Assembly (NCBI RefSeq): GCF_021725675.1
Contig: NZ_JAKJPO010000004.1
Coordinates: forward strand, 186,001 to 250,000
DNA: 64,000 nucleotides
Source: Marilutibacter chinensis
Lineage (GTDB): Bacteria > Pseudomonadota > Gammaproteobacteria > Xanthomonadales > Xanthomonadaceae
Direction of reading: 5' to 3'
In this document: positions 35,302 through 44,831 of the stretch, one piece after another
Numbering within the stretch: position 1 is the first letter of the stretch
Layout: every line of letters starts with the position of its first letter
The notes under the pieces: generated by a model
What the model was told of the DNA's origin: nothing
What the model saw: the letters and a program-made list of their open reading frames with translations, nothing else
The model's database searches: none
Position numbers and translations under genes: made by a program

Positions 35302-36039
35302 TCAGGCGGCTGCGGCCGTCCGCCAGGCCAGCGCGACCAGCACGGCGGCTTCGACCAGCTCCGCCAGCGCACCGCAGGTGTCGCCGGTCATGCCGCCGAG
35401 TCGGCGCAGGCAGGCATGGCGCCAGACCAGGAACACCAGTGCGGCGATCAGCACGGCGATGCCGCCCGACGCGCCGGATGCGGCCGCGACGGCGACCGTC
35501 GCCGTCAACACAAGCATGGCCGGCAGGCGTGGAGCGGCCGCCAGCGCCGAACCAAACCCGTTCGCGCGTACATAGGGCGTGCTCGCGAATGCCAGCACCA
35601 GCGCCGCCCGCGCCAGCACCGGCGCCAGCAACCAGGCCCAGCCACCGGCCGGCAGCACGGTCGCCAGCGCCGCGAATTTCAGCAGCAGCACCAGTACCAG
35701 CGCGGTCACTCCGGCCGGTCCGCAGCGCGGATCCTTCATGATCGCCAGGGTCCGCTCGCGATCGCCAAGCCCGCCGACCCAGGCATCGGCACTGTCCGCG
35801 AGGCCGTCCAGGTGCAGCCCCCCGGTCAGCAGTACCCAGGCCAGCAGCAGGACCGCCGCGGCCAGCATCGGCGCTCCCGCCGGCAGCAGCCATGCCAGTC
35901 CGCCGAGCAGCGCACCGAGCAGCGCGCCGACCAGCGGGTACCAGGGCAGCGAACGCGACTGGGCGCCGGCGCGTCCGAATGCCGACGCGGGCACCGGAAT
36001 CCGGGTCAGGAAGCCGATCGCGACCAGCAGGCCGTTCAT
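35302..36039 (-). CDS. cobS: Adenosylcobinamide-GDP ribazoletransferase CobS
   Basis: Inner-membrane enzyme joining alpha-ribazole (or its phosphate) to adenosylcobinamide-GDP, the last step in building the cobamide lower loop. From the ATG at 36039 the product is 245 residues, all largely hydrophobic, with FLTRIPVP at the start, the signature GGLHLDGLADSADAW (about residues 72-86) and KDPRCGPAGV. It overlaps cobC by 4 nt (ATGA) and is the last gene of the cob operon. Confidence 0.95.
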   Translation of the reverse strand: MNGLLVAIGFLTRIPVPASAFGRAGAQSRSLPWYPLVGALLGALLGGLAWLLPAGAPMLAAAVLLLAWVLLTGGLHLDGLADSADAWVGGLGDRERTLAIMKDPRCGPAGVTALVLVLLLKFAALATVLPAGGWAWLLAPVLARAALVLAFASTPYVRANGFGSALAAAPRLPAMLVLTATVAVAAASGASGGIAVLIAALVFLVWRHACLRRLGGMTGDTCGALAELVEAAVLVALAWRTAAAA

Positions 36040-36668
36040 CCTCCACCCTTCCCCGCGTCGGGTCCTGCCATCGGGGTCGGCGGCAGGCGATGCAGCGACG
36101 CATGCGCGACCTCCAGCATCGCCATTTCCGACCACGGCAGTCCGCGCGTCGCGCACATCAGCAGGCGGATCACCCCACCGTGGGTGACGACGAGTACGCG
36201 ACGGCCGGCGAACAGGGTGGCGACTTCGGCGAGCGCGGCGCGCACGCGCGCTTCGAACTGCGCGATCGTCTCCGCGTCCGGGGGCGGATGCGCCGCCGGA
36301 TCGGCCCAGAACCGCGCCAGCGCCTCGCCATGATTCTGCGCCAGCACCTCCATCGGCATGCCCTGCCATCGGCCGAAGCGGTACTCGGCCAGGCACGGTT
36401 CCAGCCGCAACGGCACGCCCCGCTCGGCGGCGAACTCGCGCGCGAACAGCGCGCAGCGACGCAGTGGCGAACTCACCACCGCGTCCCAGTGGCCGCCCGC
36501 GACCGCGGCACGCATCTGCGCGATTCCCCCCGCGGTCGGCAGGTCGTCGAGCTGGCCCCGGAAGCCGCGATGGCCGGTTTCACCATGCCGCAATAGCTCG
36601 ATGTGAGTTTCCGCGCGGGCAGGGAGGTCGATGGCGGGGCCGACGACGCCGGTACCGTCGCCGCTCAT
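36036..36668 (-). CDS. cobC: Histidine phosphatase, probable alpha-ribazole-5'-phosphate phosphatase CobC
   Basis: Phosphoglycerate-mutase-like phosphatase, 210 residues from the ATG at 36668. It has the phosphoacceptor motif LLRHGET (about residues 25-31), SSPLRRC and the second active-site histidine in [10 protein letters not shown]. Its location between cobT and cobS, overlapping both neighbours by 4 nt, argues for the CobC role of removing the 5'-phosphate from alpha-ribazole phosphate or adenosylcobalamin phosphate. A general sugar-phosphate phosphatase role is not excluded by sequence alone. Confidence 0.88.
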   Translation of the reverse strand: MSGDGTGVVGPAIDLPARAETHIELLRHGETGHRGFRGQLDDLPTAGGIAQMRAAVAGGHWDAVVSSPLRRCALFAREFAAERGVPLRLEPCLAEYRFGRWQGMPMEVLAQNHGEALARFWADPAAHPPPDAETIAQFEARVRAALAEVATLFAGRRVLVVTHGGVIRLLMCATRGLPWSEMAMLEVAHASLHRLPPTPMAGPDAGKGGG

Positions 36669-37750
36669 GCTGTCGAGACCCCGGCCTGCTCGAAGGTCGC
36701 CATCTCCGCGTGCAGGTCGCAGGCCAATCGCAGCAGCGGCACGGCAACGGCGGCACCGCTGCCCTCGCCGAGGCGCAGCCCGAGATCGAGCAATGGATGC
36801 GCGTCGAGCGCGTCGAGCAGACGCCGGTGGCCGCGTTCGTGCGAGCAGTGCGAGAACAACAGCCAGGGGCGGACACCGGGATTGAGCCGTACCGCCGCCA
36901 GCGCCGCCGCCGTCGCGATGAATCCATCGACGATCACCGGCATCCCGCGCTGGGCGGCCGAGATGCAGGCGCCGGTCAACGCGGCGATCTCGAAGCCGCC
37001 GAGCCGGCGCAGGACCTCGAGCGGAGCGTCGGCATCGGCATGGCGGTCCAGCGCGCGCGCCACCACCGCCTGCTTGCGCGCGACGCCTTCCGCATCCAGA
37101 CCGGTTCCGGCACCCGCCAGCACCGCCGGCGACTCCCCCAGCAATGCGCAGGCCAGCGCGGTCGCCGCCGTGGTGTTGCCGATGCCCATCTCGCCGCCGA
37201 TGAACGCCTGTGTCCCGGCCGCTGTCGCGCGCGCGACGCTGTCCGCGCCGGCCTGCAGCGCCTGCCGCAGCTGCGTGTCGTCCATCGCCGGCGCCTCGCA
37301 GAAGTTCGCGGTATGGGGCGCGATCATCACCCGTACCACGCCCGGCAACGGTCCCGGATCGTTGACCGTGCCCAGTTGCACCACCTCCAGGGTCGCGTCG
37401 AGACGGCGCGCAAGCACGCTGATCGCGGCGCCGCCGTGAGCGAAGTTGCGCACCATCTCGCCGGTCACTGCCTGTGGGAACGCCGACACCCCTTCCGCGG
37501 CGACCCCGTGATCGGCGGCGAACACGCTGATCCAGATCCGTTCCAGTGTCGGCTGTGCACAGCCCTGCAATGCGGCCAGCGCGATCGCAGCCTGCTCCAG
37601 CGCGCCTAGCGAGCCCGGCGGCTTGGTCAGCCGCAGCTGTCTTGCCCGTGCCGCCTCCCGCGCATCGACGTCCGGCCGCCGGCAGGGGCCGCACATGTCG
37701 AAATCCATTGTCCGGGGCTTTTCCCTCATCTCCATCGTTGCCTCGCTCAT
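36665..37750 (-). CDS. cobT: Nicotinate-nucleotide:dimethylbenzimidazole phosphoribosyltransferase CobT
   Basis: Activates the lower-ligand base to alpha-ribazole phosphate. The product is 361 residues from the ATG at 37750; two further ATGs within the first 15 codons are alternatives. Family motifs include [14 protein letters not shown] (about 42-55), [35 protein letters not shown] and, near the C-terminus, [10 protein letters not shown] with the expected catalytic glutamate. It is slightly longer than the usual 350 because of a roughly 20-residue polar N-terminal extension. It overlaps cobU upstream and cobC downstream. Confidence 0.96.
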   Translation of the reverse strand: MSEATMEMREKPRTMDFDMCGPCRRPDVDAREAARARQLRLTKPPGSLGALEQAAIALAALQGCAQPTLERIWISVFAADHGVAAEGVSAFPQAVTGEMVRNFAHGGAAISVLARRLDATLEVVQLGTVNDPGPLPGVVRVMIAPHTANFCEAPAMDDTQLRQALQAGADSVARATAAGTQAFIGGEMGIGNTTAATALACALLGESPAVLAGAGTGLDAEGVARKQAVVARALDRHADADAPLEVLRRLGGFEIAALTGACISAAQRGMPVIVDGFIATAAALAAVRLNPGVRPWLLFSHCSHERGHRRLLDALDAHPLLDLGLRLGEGSGAAVAVPLLRLACDLHAEMATFEQAGVSTA

Positions 37751-38268
37751 GGACACTCCCCCTTCAACGCCATCGGCAATCCGGCCGCAACGAACAGCAC
37801 CTGTTCGCAGCGCGCGGCAAGCGCCTGGTGCAAGCGCCCGGCCTCGTCGACGAAGCGGCGGCTGAGTTCGCCCATCGGCACCACCCCGAGCCCCACCTCG
37901 TTGCCGACCAGCAGCACGCGACCGGGCAACGTCGGCAGTGCCTCCAGCAGGGCGCCGCGTTCGCGTGCGAAGCGGTCCGGGTCGGCATCGCCGAGGAGAT
38001 TGCTCAGCCACAGCGTCAGGCAGTCGACCAACAGGCAGCGGTCGGCCGCTGCGTGCGCGCGCAGCGTCTCCGCCAGTGCCAGCGGCTCTTCGATGCAGTC
38101 CCAATGTGCCGGCCGTCGCGCACGGTGATGGGCGATGCGTGCGCCCATCTCGCCGTCACCGGCCTGCGCGGTCGCGACATAGCTCACCGCCAGGCCGCAG
38201 TCGCCCGCGATGCGTTCGGCCAGCGCGCTCTTGCCCGACCGCGCCCCGCCGAGGATCAGGGTATGCAT
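37747..38268 (-). CDS. cobU: Adenosylcobinamide kinase / adenosylcobinamide-phosphate guanylyltransferase CobU
   Basis: Bifunctional enzyme of nucleotide-loop assembly and cobinamide salvage. The 173 residues begin [14 protein letters not shown], a P-loop at residues 7-14. They continue with [17 protein letters not shown], containing the histidine and surrounding motif used for guanylylation, and [12 protein letters not shown] as Walker B-like segment. [10 protein letters not shown] near residue 122 is a further family signature. The start overlaps the end of cobQ by 13 nt and its end overlaps the start of cobT by 4 nt. Confidence 0.96.
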   Translation of the reverse strand: MHTLILGGARSGKSALAERIAGDCGLAVSYVATAQAGDGEMGARIAHHRARRPAHWDCIEEPLALAETLRAHAAADRCLLVDCLTLWLSNLLGDADPDRFARERGALLEALPTLPGRVLLVGNEVGLGVVPMGELSRRFVDEAGRLHQALAARCEQVLFVAAGLPMALKGECP

Positions 38269-39728
38269 GCGTCGCCCTCCAGCAGCGCGGCCAGGCGCCC
38301 GGTATCCAGATGCGCTTCGACCATGTCGGCAAGCCGCTCGATCGATGCCTCGCGCAGCGCGGCGATGTCCAGCGGACGTGCCGCGGCAAGGCCGGCCCAC
38401 TGCAGCATCGCCGCCAGCGTTTCGGGATGGTCGAACAGGCCGTGCAGATAGCTGCCGGCGACCTGTCCGTCGTCCGAAACCGCGCCGTCGCCACGGCCGT
38501 CGTCGAGCTGCGCGAACGGCTGCGCCAGCGCCGGACCGGTACTGACTCCGCAGTGGATCTCGTAGCCGCGTACCGGTACATCGCCAATGCGGGAACGGCC
38601 GCCGACGTTGCGCAGCCGCTTCCGCGGCGTCAGGGTCGTCTCCAGGTCGAGCCAGCCCAGCCCCGCACTGGACCCGGCCCCGCCCTCGATGCCGTCCGGG
38701 TCGTGCACCGCGCGGCCCAGCATCTGCAATCCGCCGCAGATGCCGAGCACCTTGCCGCCGTAACGCAGGTGACGCGCGATGGCCATATCCCAGCCGTGCT
38801 CGCGCAGCCACGCCAGATCCGCACGCGTGGCCTTGCTGCCGGGCAGCACGATCAGGTCGCAGCGCGGCGCGCTTTCGCCCGGTCCGACGAAGCGCAGATC
38901 GATCTGCGGATGCGCGCGCAGCGGGTCGAAGTCGGTGTGATTGCTGATCCGCGGCAGCACCGGTACGGCCACCCGCAGCGTTGCCGCCGGCTTGGCCTCG
39001 CGGTCGCGGGGCAGTGCATCCTCGGCTTCCAGGTGCAGGCCGTGCAGATACGGCAGCACGCCGAGCACCGGCTTGCCGGTTTCGCGCTGCAGCCAGTCGA
39101 GGCCCGGCTGCAGCAGCGCGATGTCGCCGCGGAAACGGTTGATCACGAAGCCGACGACGCGGGCGCGTTCGCTTTCCGACAACAGCGCCAGCGTGCCGAC
39201 CAGGTGCGCGAACACCCCGCCGCGGTCGATGTCGGCGATCAGGACCACCGGGCAATCGACCGCCTCGGCATAGCCCATGTTGGCGATGTCGTTCGCGCGC
39301 AGGTTGATCTCGGCCGGACTGCCCGCACCCTCGACCACCACCGCGTCGAAGGCTTCGACCAGCCGCACATGCGATGTCATCACCGCGTCGAATGCCACCC
39401 GCTTGTAGCCGTGGTACCCGACCGCGTCCATCTGCCCGATCGCGCGTCCATGCAGGATGACCTGCGCTCCGCTGTCGCTGCACGGCTTGAGCAGAACCGG
39501 ATTGAAGTCGGTGTGCGGAGCGAGCCCGCAGGCCTGAGCCTGTACCGCCTGGGCGCGGCCGATCTCGCCGCCGTCGACGGTCACTGCCGCGTTCAGCGCC
39601 ATGTTCTGCGGTTTGAACGGTGCGACCCGTACGCCCCGCCGGCGCAACCAGCGGCACAATGCCGCGACCAGGGTGCTCTTGCCGGCATCGGAGGTGCAGC
39701 CCTGCACCATCAGCACGCGCGCGCTCAT
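38256..39728 (-). CDS. cobQ: Cobyric acid synthase CobQ
   Basis: Glutamine-dependent amidase that amidates four carboxyl side chains of adenosylcobyrinate a,c-diamide. The product is 490 residues from the ATG at 39728. An N-terminal ATP-binding dethiobiotin-synthetase-like domain has the P-loop-like GCTSDAGKS (residues 10-18), and a C-terminal class I glutamine amidotransferase domain has the nucleophile in [10 protein letters not shown] (Cys331) and a histidine in [10 protein letters not shown]. Length and order are typical. It overlaps cobD by 4 nt. Confidence 0.96.
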   Translation of the reverse strand: MSARVLMVQGCTSDAGKSTLVAALCRWLRRRGVRVAPFKPQNMALNAAVTVDGGEIGRAQAVQAQACGLAPHTDFNPVLLKPCSDSGAQVILHGRAIGQMDAVGYHGYKRVAFDAVMTSHVRLVEAFDAVVVEGAGSPAEINLRANDIANMGYAEAVDCPVVLIADIDRGGVFAHLVGTLALLSESERARVVGFVINRFRGDIALLQPGLDWLQRETGKPVLGVLPYLHGLHLEAEDALPRDREAKPAATLRVAVPVLPRISNHTDFDPLRAHPQIDLRFVGPGESAPRCDLIVLPGSKATRADLAWLREHGWDMAIARHLRYGGKVLGICGGLQMLGRAVHDPDGIEGGAGSSAGLGWLDLETTLTPRKRLRNVGGRSRIGDVPVRGYEIHCGVSTGPALAQPFAQLDDGRGDGAVSDDGQVAGSYLHGLFDHPETLAAMLQWAGLAAARPLDIAALREASIERLADMVEAHLDTGRLAALLEGDACIP

Positions 39729-40732
39729 GCGGCGACCTCCCGCAGCGCCTCGTGCAGGGTCCGGTCGAGCCGGGCGAAGCCGGCGTCGTCGCCCGGCAGG
39801 CCGAAGCGCAAACTCGGCGGCGTCGCCTCGTCGGTATCGAAACAGCGCACGAGGACTCCACGCCGGGCCAGTGCATCGTGCAGAACGGGCGCATCCGGAT
39901 GGCGTCGCCACTGGAAATACGCGCAGCCCGCGCCATCGACCAGACCATGCGCATCGAGGAGCGCCCCCAGGCGCGCACCGGCCGCGAGCAGCCGCGTGCG
40001 CGCGGCCGACTGCCAGTCGCGATCGGCGAGCGCTTGCAGCAGCACGTGCCGGGTCGGCCCGGACAGCGTCCACGGACCGAGCCGTTCACGCAGGGACTCC
40101 AGCACCGCGGGCACGGCGCAGACGAAGCCGGCGCGCGCGCCGGCCAGGCCGAAGAACTTGCCGACCGAGCGCAGCACGACCAGGCCGTTGCGCCCGCTGT
40201 CCGCGCACAGGCTGCGTTCGGGCGTCGCGTCGATGAAGGCCTCGTCAACCACCAGCCAACCGCCGCGTGACGCCAGCCGCGCATGCAGTTCTAGTAGTGC
40301 ATCGCGTTCGAAACGCTCCCCGCCCGGATTGTTCGGGTGGATCAGCACGACCACGTCGAAGCGCGCGACTTCATCGGACAGCCGCCGCGCGTGCAGTCGT
40401 TCGACTTCGTGTCCGGCCGCGCGCCACGCATGCGTGTGCTCGGCGTAACCAGGTGCGATCACCCCGACGCGGGACCGCTCGCGCAGGCGCGGCAGGGCCT
40501 GGATCGCCGCCTGCGAACCGGCGACCGGCAACAGCCGTGGCGCACCGTAGTAGTCACGCGCGATGTCGACCAGGCCGTCGTCGTCCTCGGGCAGACGGTG
40601 CCAGGCCGCCGCCGGCACCGGCGGCACCGGCCATGCGAACGGACTGATGCCGGTCGACAGGTCGAGCCAGTCGGCGACAGCGATCCCGTACCGGTTCGCG
40701 GCGCGCAGCAGCCGTCCGCCGTGCTCAAGCAT
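39725..40732 (-). CDS. cobD: Threonine-phosphate decarboxylase-like aminotransferase CobD
   Basis: PLP-dependent class I/II fold enzyme making (R)-1-amino-2-propanol phosphate, the linker of the cobamide tail (Salmonella naming; called cobC in Pseudomonas denitrificans). The product is 335 residues from the ATG at 40732. Features include [10 protein letters not shown] at the N-terminus, HPNNPGG (about 132-138), VVDEAF and the PLP lysine in [13 protein letters not shown] (Lys192). It overlaps cbiB by 8 nt and cobQ by 4 nt, so it is firmly in the operon. Confidence 0.93.
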   Translation of the reverse strand: MLEHGGRLLRAANRYGIAVADWLDLSTGISPFAWPVPPVPAAAWHRLPEDDDGLVDIARDYYGAPRLLPVAGSQAAIQALPRLRERSRVGVIAPGYAEHTHAWRAAGHEVERLHARRLSDEVARFDVVVLIHPNNPGGERFERDALLELHARLASRGGWLVVDEAFIDATPERSLCADSGRNGLVVLRSVGKFFGLAGARAGFVCAVPAVLESLRERLGPWTLSGPTRHVLLQALADRDWQSAARTRLLAAGARLGALLDAHGLVDGAGCAYFQWRRHPDAPVLHDALARRGVLVRCFDTDEATPPSLRFGLPGDDAGFARLDRTLHEALREVAA

Positions 40733-41654
40733 GCCGCCACGCCTCCAGCGCGAATGTCGCCACCGATGCGACCGCCAGCCACACGACGACGCCGTTGCGT
40801 ACCAGGACCAGCGCACGCCGGACCGCGATGGCGTCCGGCGGCTGCCCCTCGCCGAGCGGCGGGCGGGCCTTCCAGCGGCCGTGGTAGGGCGCCGGCCCGC
40901 CGAGGCATGTTCGCAACGCACCGGCGCCGGCGGCCATGACCGGACCGGCGTTCGGGCTGTCCCAGGCCCCGGCCTGCCGGCGCCAGCAATGCCAGGCCGA
41001 TGCGGTATGGCCGCACAACGCGTAGGTCGCCGCGGTGAGCCGCGCCGGCAGCAGGTTCAGTGCGTCGTCGATCCGCGCCGCCGCCCAGCCGAAGCGTGCG
41101 AAGCGCGGCGTCCGGTAGCCCCACATCGCGTCGAGCGTGTTCGCAAGCCGGTACAGGACCACGCCGGGTACGCCGAGCAGCAGGAACCAGAACAGTGCGC
41201 CGAACACCGCGTCGCAGCCGTTCTCCAGCACCGACTCGGTCGCGGCGGCGGCCAGTTGCCCCGACGACAGCGCCCCGGTGTCGCGGCTGACGATCCGGCC
41301 GACCGCCGCACGTGCGGCGTCGAGATCGCCGGCGTCGAGCGCGTCGGCGACCGGCCGCGCATGATCGCCGAGGCTGCGCAGGCCGATGGCGGCGTACAGC
41401 ACCAACGCTGCATACGCCGCCGACAGCCATGTCGGAAGCTGCCTGGCGAACGCGTCCAGCGCCCATGCGACACCGACCCAGGGCAACACCGCCAACGACC
41501 ATGCAAGCAGACCGCGCAGCCGGCAGCCAGCGTGCAGATGGCGTTCGATCCAGCCGGCCCAGCGTCCGAACGCAACCAGCGGATGCGCGCGCCTCGGCTC
41601 GCCGAGCACGGCATCGAGCGCGACCGCGGCGATCGCGACGGCCGCCGCGATCAT
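40725..41654 (-). CDS. cbiB: Adenosylcobinamide-phosphate synthase CbiB
   Basis: Integral membrane protein that attaches aminopropanol (phosphate) to adenosylcobyric acid. The product is 309 residues from the ATG at 41654, with several hydrophobic helices, an N-terminal [19 protein letters not shown] motif typical of the family, and [19 protein letters not shown] in the middle. Known as cobD in Pseudomonas nomenclature. It overlaps cobB by 4 nt. Confidence 0.95.
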   Translation of the reverse strand: MIAAAVAIAAVALDAVLGEPRRAHPLVAFGRWAGWIERHLHAGCRLRGLLAWSLAVLPWVGVAWALDAFARQLPTWLSAAYAALVLYAAIGLRSLGDHARPVADALDAGDLDAARAAVGRIVSRDTGALSSGQLAAAATESVLENGCDAVFGALFWFLLLGVPGVVLYRLANTLDAMWGYRTPRFARFGWAAARIDDALNLLPARLTAATYALCGHTASAWHCWRRQAGAWDSPNAGPVMAAGAGALRTCLGGPAPYHGRWKARPPLGEGQPPDAIAVRRALVLVRNGVVVWLAVASVATFALEAWRHA

Positions 41655-42943
41655 GGCCGGAACAGCCTCGCCGCCGCTGCGGGATCGGATGCGAAGTAGA
41701 GGTGGACGAAGCTCGCGGTCAGCGCACGGTCGCGGTAGACCGCCTCGGCGGTCGGCCCGCCGTTCGGATTGGCCGCGATCGCGATCGGGTCGGCACGGAT
41801 CTCGGCGCGCGCATAGTGGAAGCTGTGCCCGCGCAAGGTTCCTTCCGGCAACGAGACCTCCTGCATGCCGAGCGCGACGAAGCGCGACTGCATCGCCGCC
41901 GCACCGGCAATCAGGCCCGCCATCGGCGCGCGCCGCCCGTCGCGATCGGCGAGTTCCTCGAGCGCGAACAGCAGACCGCCGCATTCGGCCAGCAGCGGAC
42001 GTCCCGCATCGCGATGCGCACGCAGCGACGCGTGCAGGTCGGTGTTGGCACCCAGTGCGTCCAGGTGCAGCTCCGGATACCCGCCCGGCAACCAGACCGC
42101 GTCGCATTCGGGCAGCGGATCGCCGGCCACCGGCGAGAAGAACCGCAGTTCGGCGCCGGCATCGCGCAGCAGCGCGATGTTGGCCGGGTACAGGAAACAG
42201 AACGCAGCGTCGCGCGCGACCGCGATACGCCAGCCTTCGAGCCGGCGTGGCACCGGCGGCGGCTCGGCGGCTGCGAATTCGAGCGCCGGCGGCAGCGCGG
42301 TCGCCGCGTGCTCGCCCCAGGCGTCGGCCAGCGCGTCCAGGCGCGCGTCCAGGTCGGCGAGCTCGCCGGCCGCGACCAGGCCCAGATGCCGTTCCGGCAA
42401 TGCCAGCCCAGGTCGCCGCGGCAATGCGCCCATCCAGGCGATGTCCGCCGGCAGGCTGTCGCGCAACAGTCTGGCGTGATGCGCACTGCCGATGCGGTTC
42501 GCGGCGACCCCGTGCAGCTGCAGGCCTTCACGGTATCGGGCCAGTCCGGTCGCCAGCGCGCCGAAGGTCTGCGCCATTGCCGAACCGTCGATCACCGCCA
42601 GCACCGGCAGGCCGAGTGCGATCGCAAGATCCGCGCTGGACGGCTCGCCGTCGAACAACCCCATCACGCCCTCGACCAGGATCAGGTCAGACTCCAGCGC
42701 GGCGGCATGCAGGCGCGCGCGCACGTCGGATTCGCCGCACATCCACAGGTCGAGCTGCTGCACCGGCGCACCACAGGCACGTTCGAGAATCATCGGGTCG
42801 AGGAAATCCGGACCGGTCTTGAACACCCGCACCCGCCGGCCATTGCGCCGGTGCCAACGCGCGAGCGCGGCGGTGACGCTGGTCTTGCCCTGTCCCGACG
42901 CGGGCGCCGACACCAGCAATGCGGGACAGCGGGCGGTCGCCAT
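41651..42943 (-). CDS. cobB: Cobyrinate a,c-diamide synthase (CobB/CbiA)
   Basis: Glutamine-dependent amidase of the a and c side chains of the corrin ring. The product is 430 residues from the ATG at 42943. The N-terminal ATPase domain has the P-loop [25 protein letters not shown] and GVMGLFDG. The C-terminal amidotransferase domain has [12 protein letters not shown] and the nucleophile cysteine in [10 protein letters not shown], with HSFHYAR near the end. Its start overlaps the stop of cobO (TGATG). Confidence 0.95.
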   Translation of the reverse strand: MATARCPALLVSAPASGQGKTSVTAALARWHRRNGRRVRVFKTGPDFLDPMILERACGAPVQQLDLWMCGESDVRARLHAAALESDLILVEGVMGLFDGEPSSADLAIALGLPVLAVIDGSAMAQTFGALATGLARYREGLQLHGVAANRIGSAHHARLLRDSLPADIAWMGALPRRPGLALPERHLGLVAAGELADLDARLDALADAWGEHAATALPPALEFAAAEPPPVPRRLEGWRIAVARDAAFCFLYPANIALLRDAGAELRFFSPVAGDPLPECDAVWLPGGYPELHLDALGANTDLHASLRAHRDAGRPLLAECGGLLFALEELADRDGRRAPMAGLIAGAAAMQSRFVALGMQEVSLPEGTLRGHSFHYARAEIRADPIAIAANPNGGPTAEAVYRDRALTASFVHLYFASDPAAAARLFRP

Positions 42944-43581
42944 CACAGTTCGATCCCGTGCTGCGCCCTGATGCCGGCGCGGAATGCATGCTTGACCAGA
43001 CGCATCTCGGTCACCGTATCGGCGGCCTCGACCAGCGCGTCCGGCGCACCGCGACCGGTGACAACGACGTGCTGACGCGGCGGCCGTGTCTTCAGCGCCG
43101 CGAGCACCGCGTCCAGCGGCAGGTAGTCCTTGTTCAGCGCGATGTTGAGCTCGTCCAGCAGCACGAAGTCGAAATCCGGATCGGCGAGCATCCGCGCGGC
43201 GACCTCCCACGCCGCGGTCGCGGCGGCGACGTCGCGGGCACGGTCCTGGGTTTCCCAGGTGAACCCCTCGCCCATCACGTGATACTCGAGGCGGTCGGCG
43301 AATGCGCCGTCCATGCCGCGGAAGAACAGGTCCTCGCCGGTGCTGAAGCTGCCCTTGATGAACTGCACCACGCCGCAGCGGAATCCATGCCCGAGCGAGC
43401 GCGCGAGCATGCCGAATCCCGACGAGCTCTTGCCCTTGCCGTTGCCGGTGTTGACCACCAGTACGCCGCGGTCGATCGTCGCCCGCGCGATCCGGCGGTC
43501 GACCAGTTCCTTCTTGCGCCGCGCACGTTCCCGGTAGTGCTCTTCCTCGGTGCGCCCGAGGCGTTCGGAGCCGCGGCTCAC
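42943..43581 (-). CDS. cobO: Corrinoid adenosyltransferase CobO (BtuR/CobA type)
   Basis: Transfers the 5'-deoxyadenosyl group of ATP to reduced corrinoids. I use a GTG at 43581, which has GGAGG 7 nt upstream and overlaps the previous gene's TGA (GTGA). The product is 212 residues. The P-loop is NTGNGKGKSSSGFGM (about 43-57); also visible are FIKGSFSTGE, EGFTWETQD and LLDELNIALNKDYL. The motifs match the BtuR/CobO family rather than PduO. First enzymatic gene after the two transporter-like genes. Confidence 0.95.
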   Translation of the reverse strand: MSRGSERLGRTEEEHYRERARRKKELVDRRIARATIDRGVLVVNTGNGKGKSSSGFGMLARSLGHGFRCGVVQFIKGSFSTGEDLFFRGMDGAFADRLEYHVMGEGFTWETQDRARDVAAATAAWEVAARMLADPDFDFVLLDELNIALNKDYLPLDAVLAALKTRPPRQHVVVTGRGAPDALVEAADTVTEMRLVKHAFRAGIRAQHGIEL

Positions 43582-44183
43582 GACACGACCTCCTTCGAAG
43601 CGGGGCCTCCAAGCCTCGCGCCACGCAACGCCGCGCGCAAGGCGAACGCCGCTCCGACATAGCCGGCCAGTGTGCCGAGCGCGCGCGGGTAGTAGGCCGG
43701 GACGCGGGCGAGGAAGCCCTGCAGGGTCGGATCCGGGTATCGACCGGAGAAGAACCAGTAGCCGCCCTTGGACAGCAGGTAGGCGACGCTGGCAGTCACC
43801 ACGAGGGTCAGCGCCAGCCACGGCAGCGTCCGCCAGTCGTCCACGTGCAACCGACGGTAGACATGCCCGCCCAGCCATAGCGACGCGTAGGCGAAGGCCA
43901 GCGCCCAGTACGCCGGCGACAGGCACCAGTCGCTGATCGTGCCGGCGGCATGGCTGCCCAGGTCGAGCGCGGTCGCCAGCACGAACAGCACAGGCAGCGC
44001 CCACATCGGACGCAGCAGCGCGCCGGCGAGGAAGAACACCGCCCACGATGCGCTGGGCAGCGCATCGACGCTGGCGAAGTGCTGGCCGCGGGTGGCGATC
44101 ATCAGCGCCGCCAGTCCCAGTCCGGCCAACCACTGGCCGCGCACGGAAACCAGCGGCAGCGGCGGGGTCGATTGTCCGTTCAT
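43578..44183 (-). CDS. btuM: BtuM-like cobalamin transporter (ECF S-component type), copy 1
   Basis: A 201-residue membrane protein with about six hydrophobic segments. It shares its plan with the next upstream gene: TR.xHF near residues 31-36, LPSAS (42-46), and SDWCLSPAYWAL with Cys87 at the start of a central helix. A final GGYWFFSGRYPDP-like loop follows. BtuM proteins are solitary ECF-type S-components; in the Thiobacillus protein a conserved cysteine (Cys80) ligates the cobalt and supports decyanation of B12 (recalled literature). The matching cysteine, riboswitch-led operon and btuB neighbour support a B12 role. This assignment rests on motif and context, not alignment. It overlaps cobO by 4 nt. 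Confidence 0.65.
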   Translation of the reverse strand: MNGQSTPPLPLVSVRGQWLAGLGLAALMIATRGQHFASVDALPSASWAVFFLAGALLRPMWALPVLFVLATALDLGSHAAGTISDWCLSPAYWALAFAYASLWLGGHVYRRLHVDDWRTLPWLALTLVVTASVAYLLSKGGYWFFSGRYPDPTLQGFLARVPAYYPRALGTLAGYVGAAFALRAALRGARLGGPASKEVVS

Positions 44184-44193
44184 GGCGGTCACC

Positions 44194-44775
44194 TCAGCGC
44201 GAATCGATCTGATGCGCGATGCGACCGCGCAGGGCGAAGGTCGCCATGCCGTGCACCGCCAGGGCAACGGCGACGTACATCATCGTCGTACGCACGAACA
44301 GCGGCCCCCACTGCCAGGCACGGGCAAGGTACTCGGCGAAGTGGGGATCCTGGTAGCGTCCGCCGAGCCAGTAGAACGCGCCGTTGGAGATCAGGAACGA
44401 CGCGCTGGCCGCGACCAGCCCGACTCCGGCCGCGCCGAGCAGCGGGAGCATCCGCCCATCCAGCCGTCCCGTGTACAGGCGTCCCCCATACCAGAGCACC
44501 GCATAGGCCAGCGGCAGGAACGCGTACGACGGCGTGATGCAGAAATCGCTGACCCCGGCGTACTCGATCGACACCCAGTCGACCGCGACCGCCAGCACCA
44601 GCATCGCGACGAACTGCCAGTGCCGGCGCAGGTACAGGCCGCCGAGAAAGAACAGCGCCATCGAGGCGTCGGGCAGGTGCAGCGCATCGCCGAAGTGATT
44701 GAAGCGCGTCGCCACCATCAACGTCGCGAACGCGGACAGCAGGACGAGATTCATCGGTCTGGAAAGCGGCTTCAT
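44194..44775 (-). CDS. btuM: BtuM-like cobalamin transporter (ECF S-component type), copy 2
   Basis: A 193-residue membrane protein with about six hydrophobic segments, paralogous to the downstream gene 11 bp away. Corresponding motifs are TRFNHF (about 23-28), LPDASMALFFLGGLYLR, SDFCITPSYAFLPLAY with Cys79, and GAFYWLGGRYQDPHF. The cysteine position agrees with the cobalt-ligating Cys80 of the characterised BtuM. An ATG at 44754 would shorten the N-terminus by seven residues. It lies 57 bp after btuB. I infer inner-membrane import of B12 or a B12 precursor; no ABC-type btuCDF genes are present in this window. Confidence 0.68.
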   Translation of the reverse strand: MKPLSRPMNLVLLSAFATLMVATRFNHFGDALHLPDASMALFFLGGLYLRRHWQFVAMLVLAVAVDWVSIEYAGVSDFCITPSYAFLPLAYAVLWYGGRLYTGRLDGRMLPLLGAAGVGLVAASASFLISNGAFYWLGGRYQDPHFAEYLARAWQWGPLFVRTTMMYVAVALAVHGMATFALRGRIAHQIDSR

Positions 44776-44831
44776 GGCAGGCCTCGTGTGGGATTGAAGG
44801 AAGGCCGCTCCATGGCCGTGGGCGCATGCGC

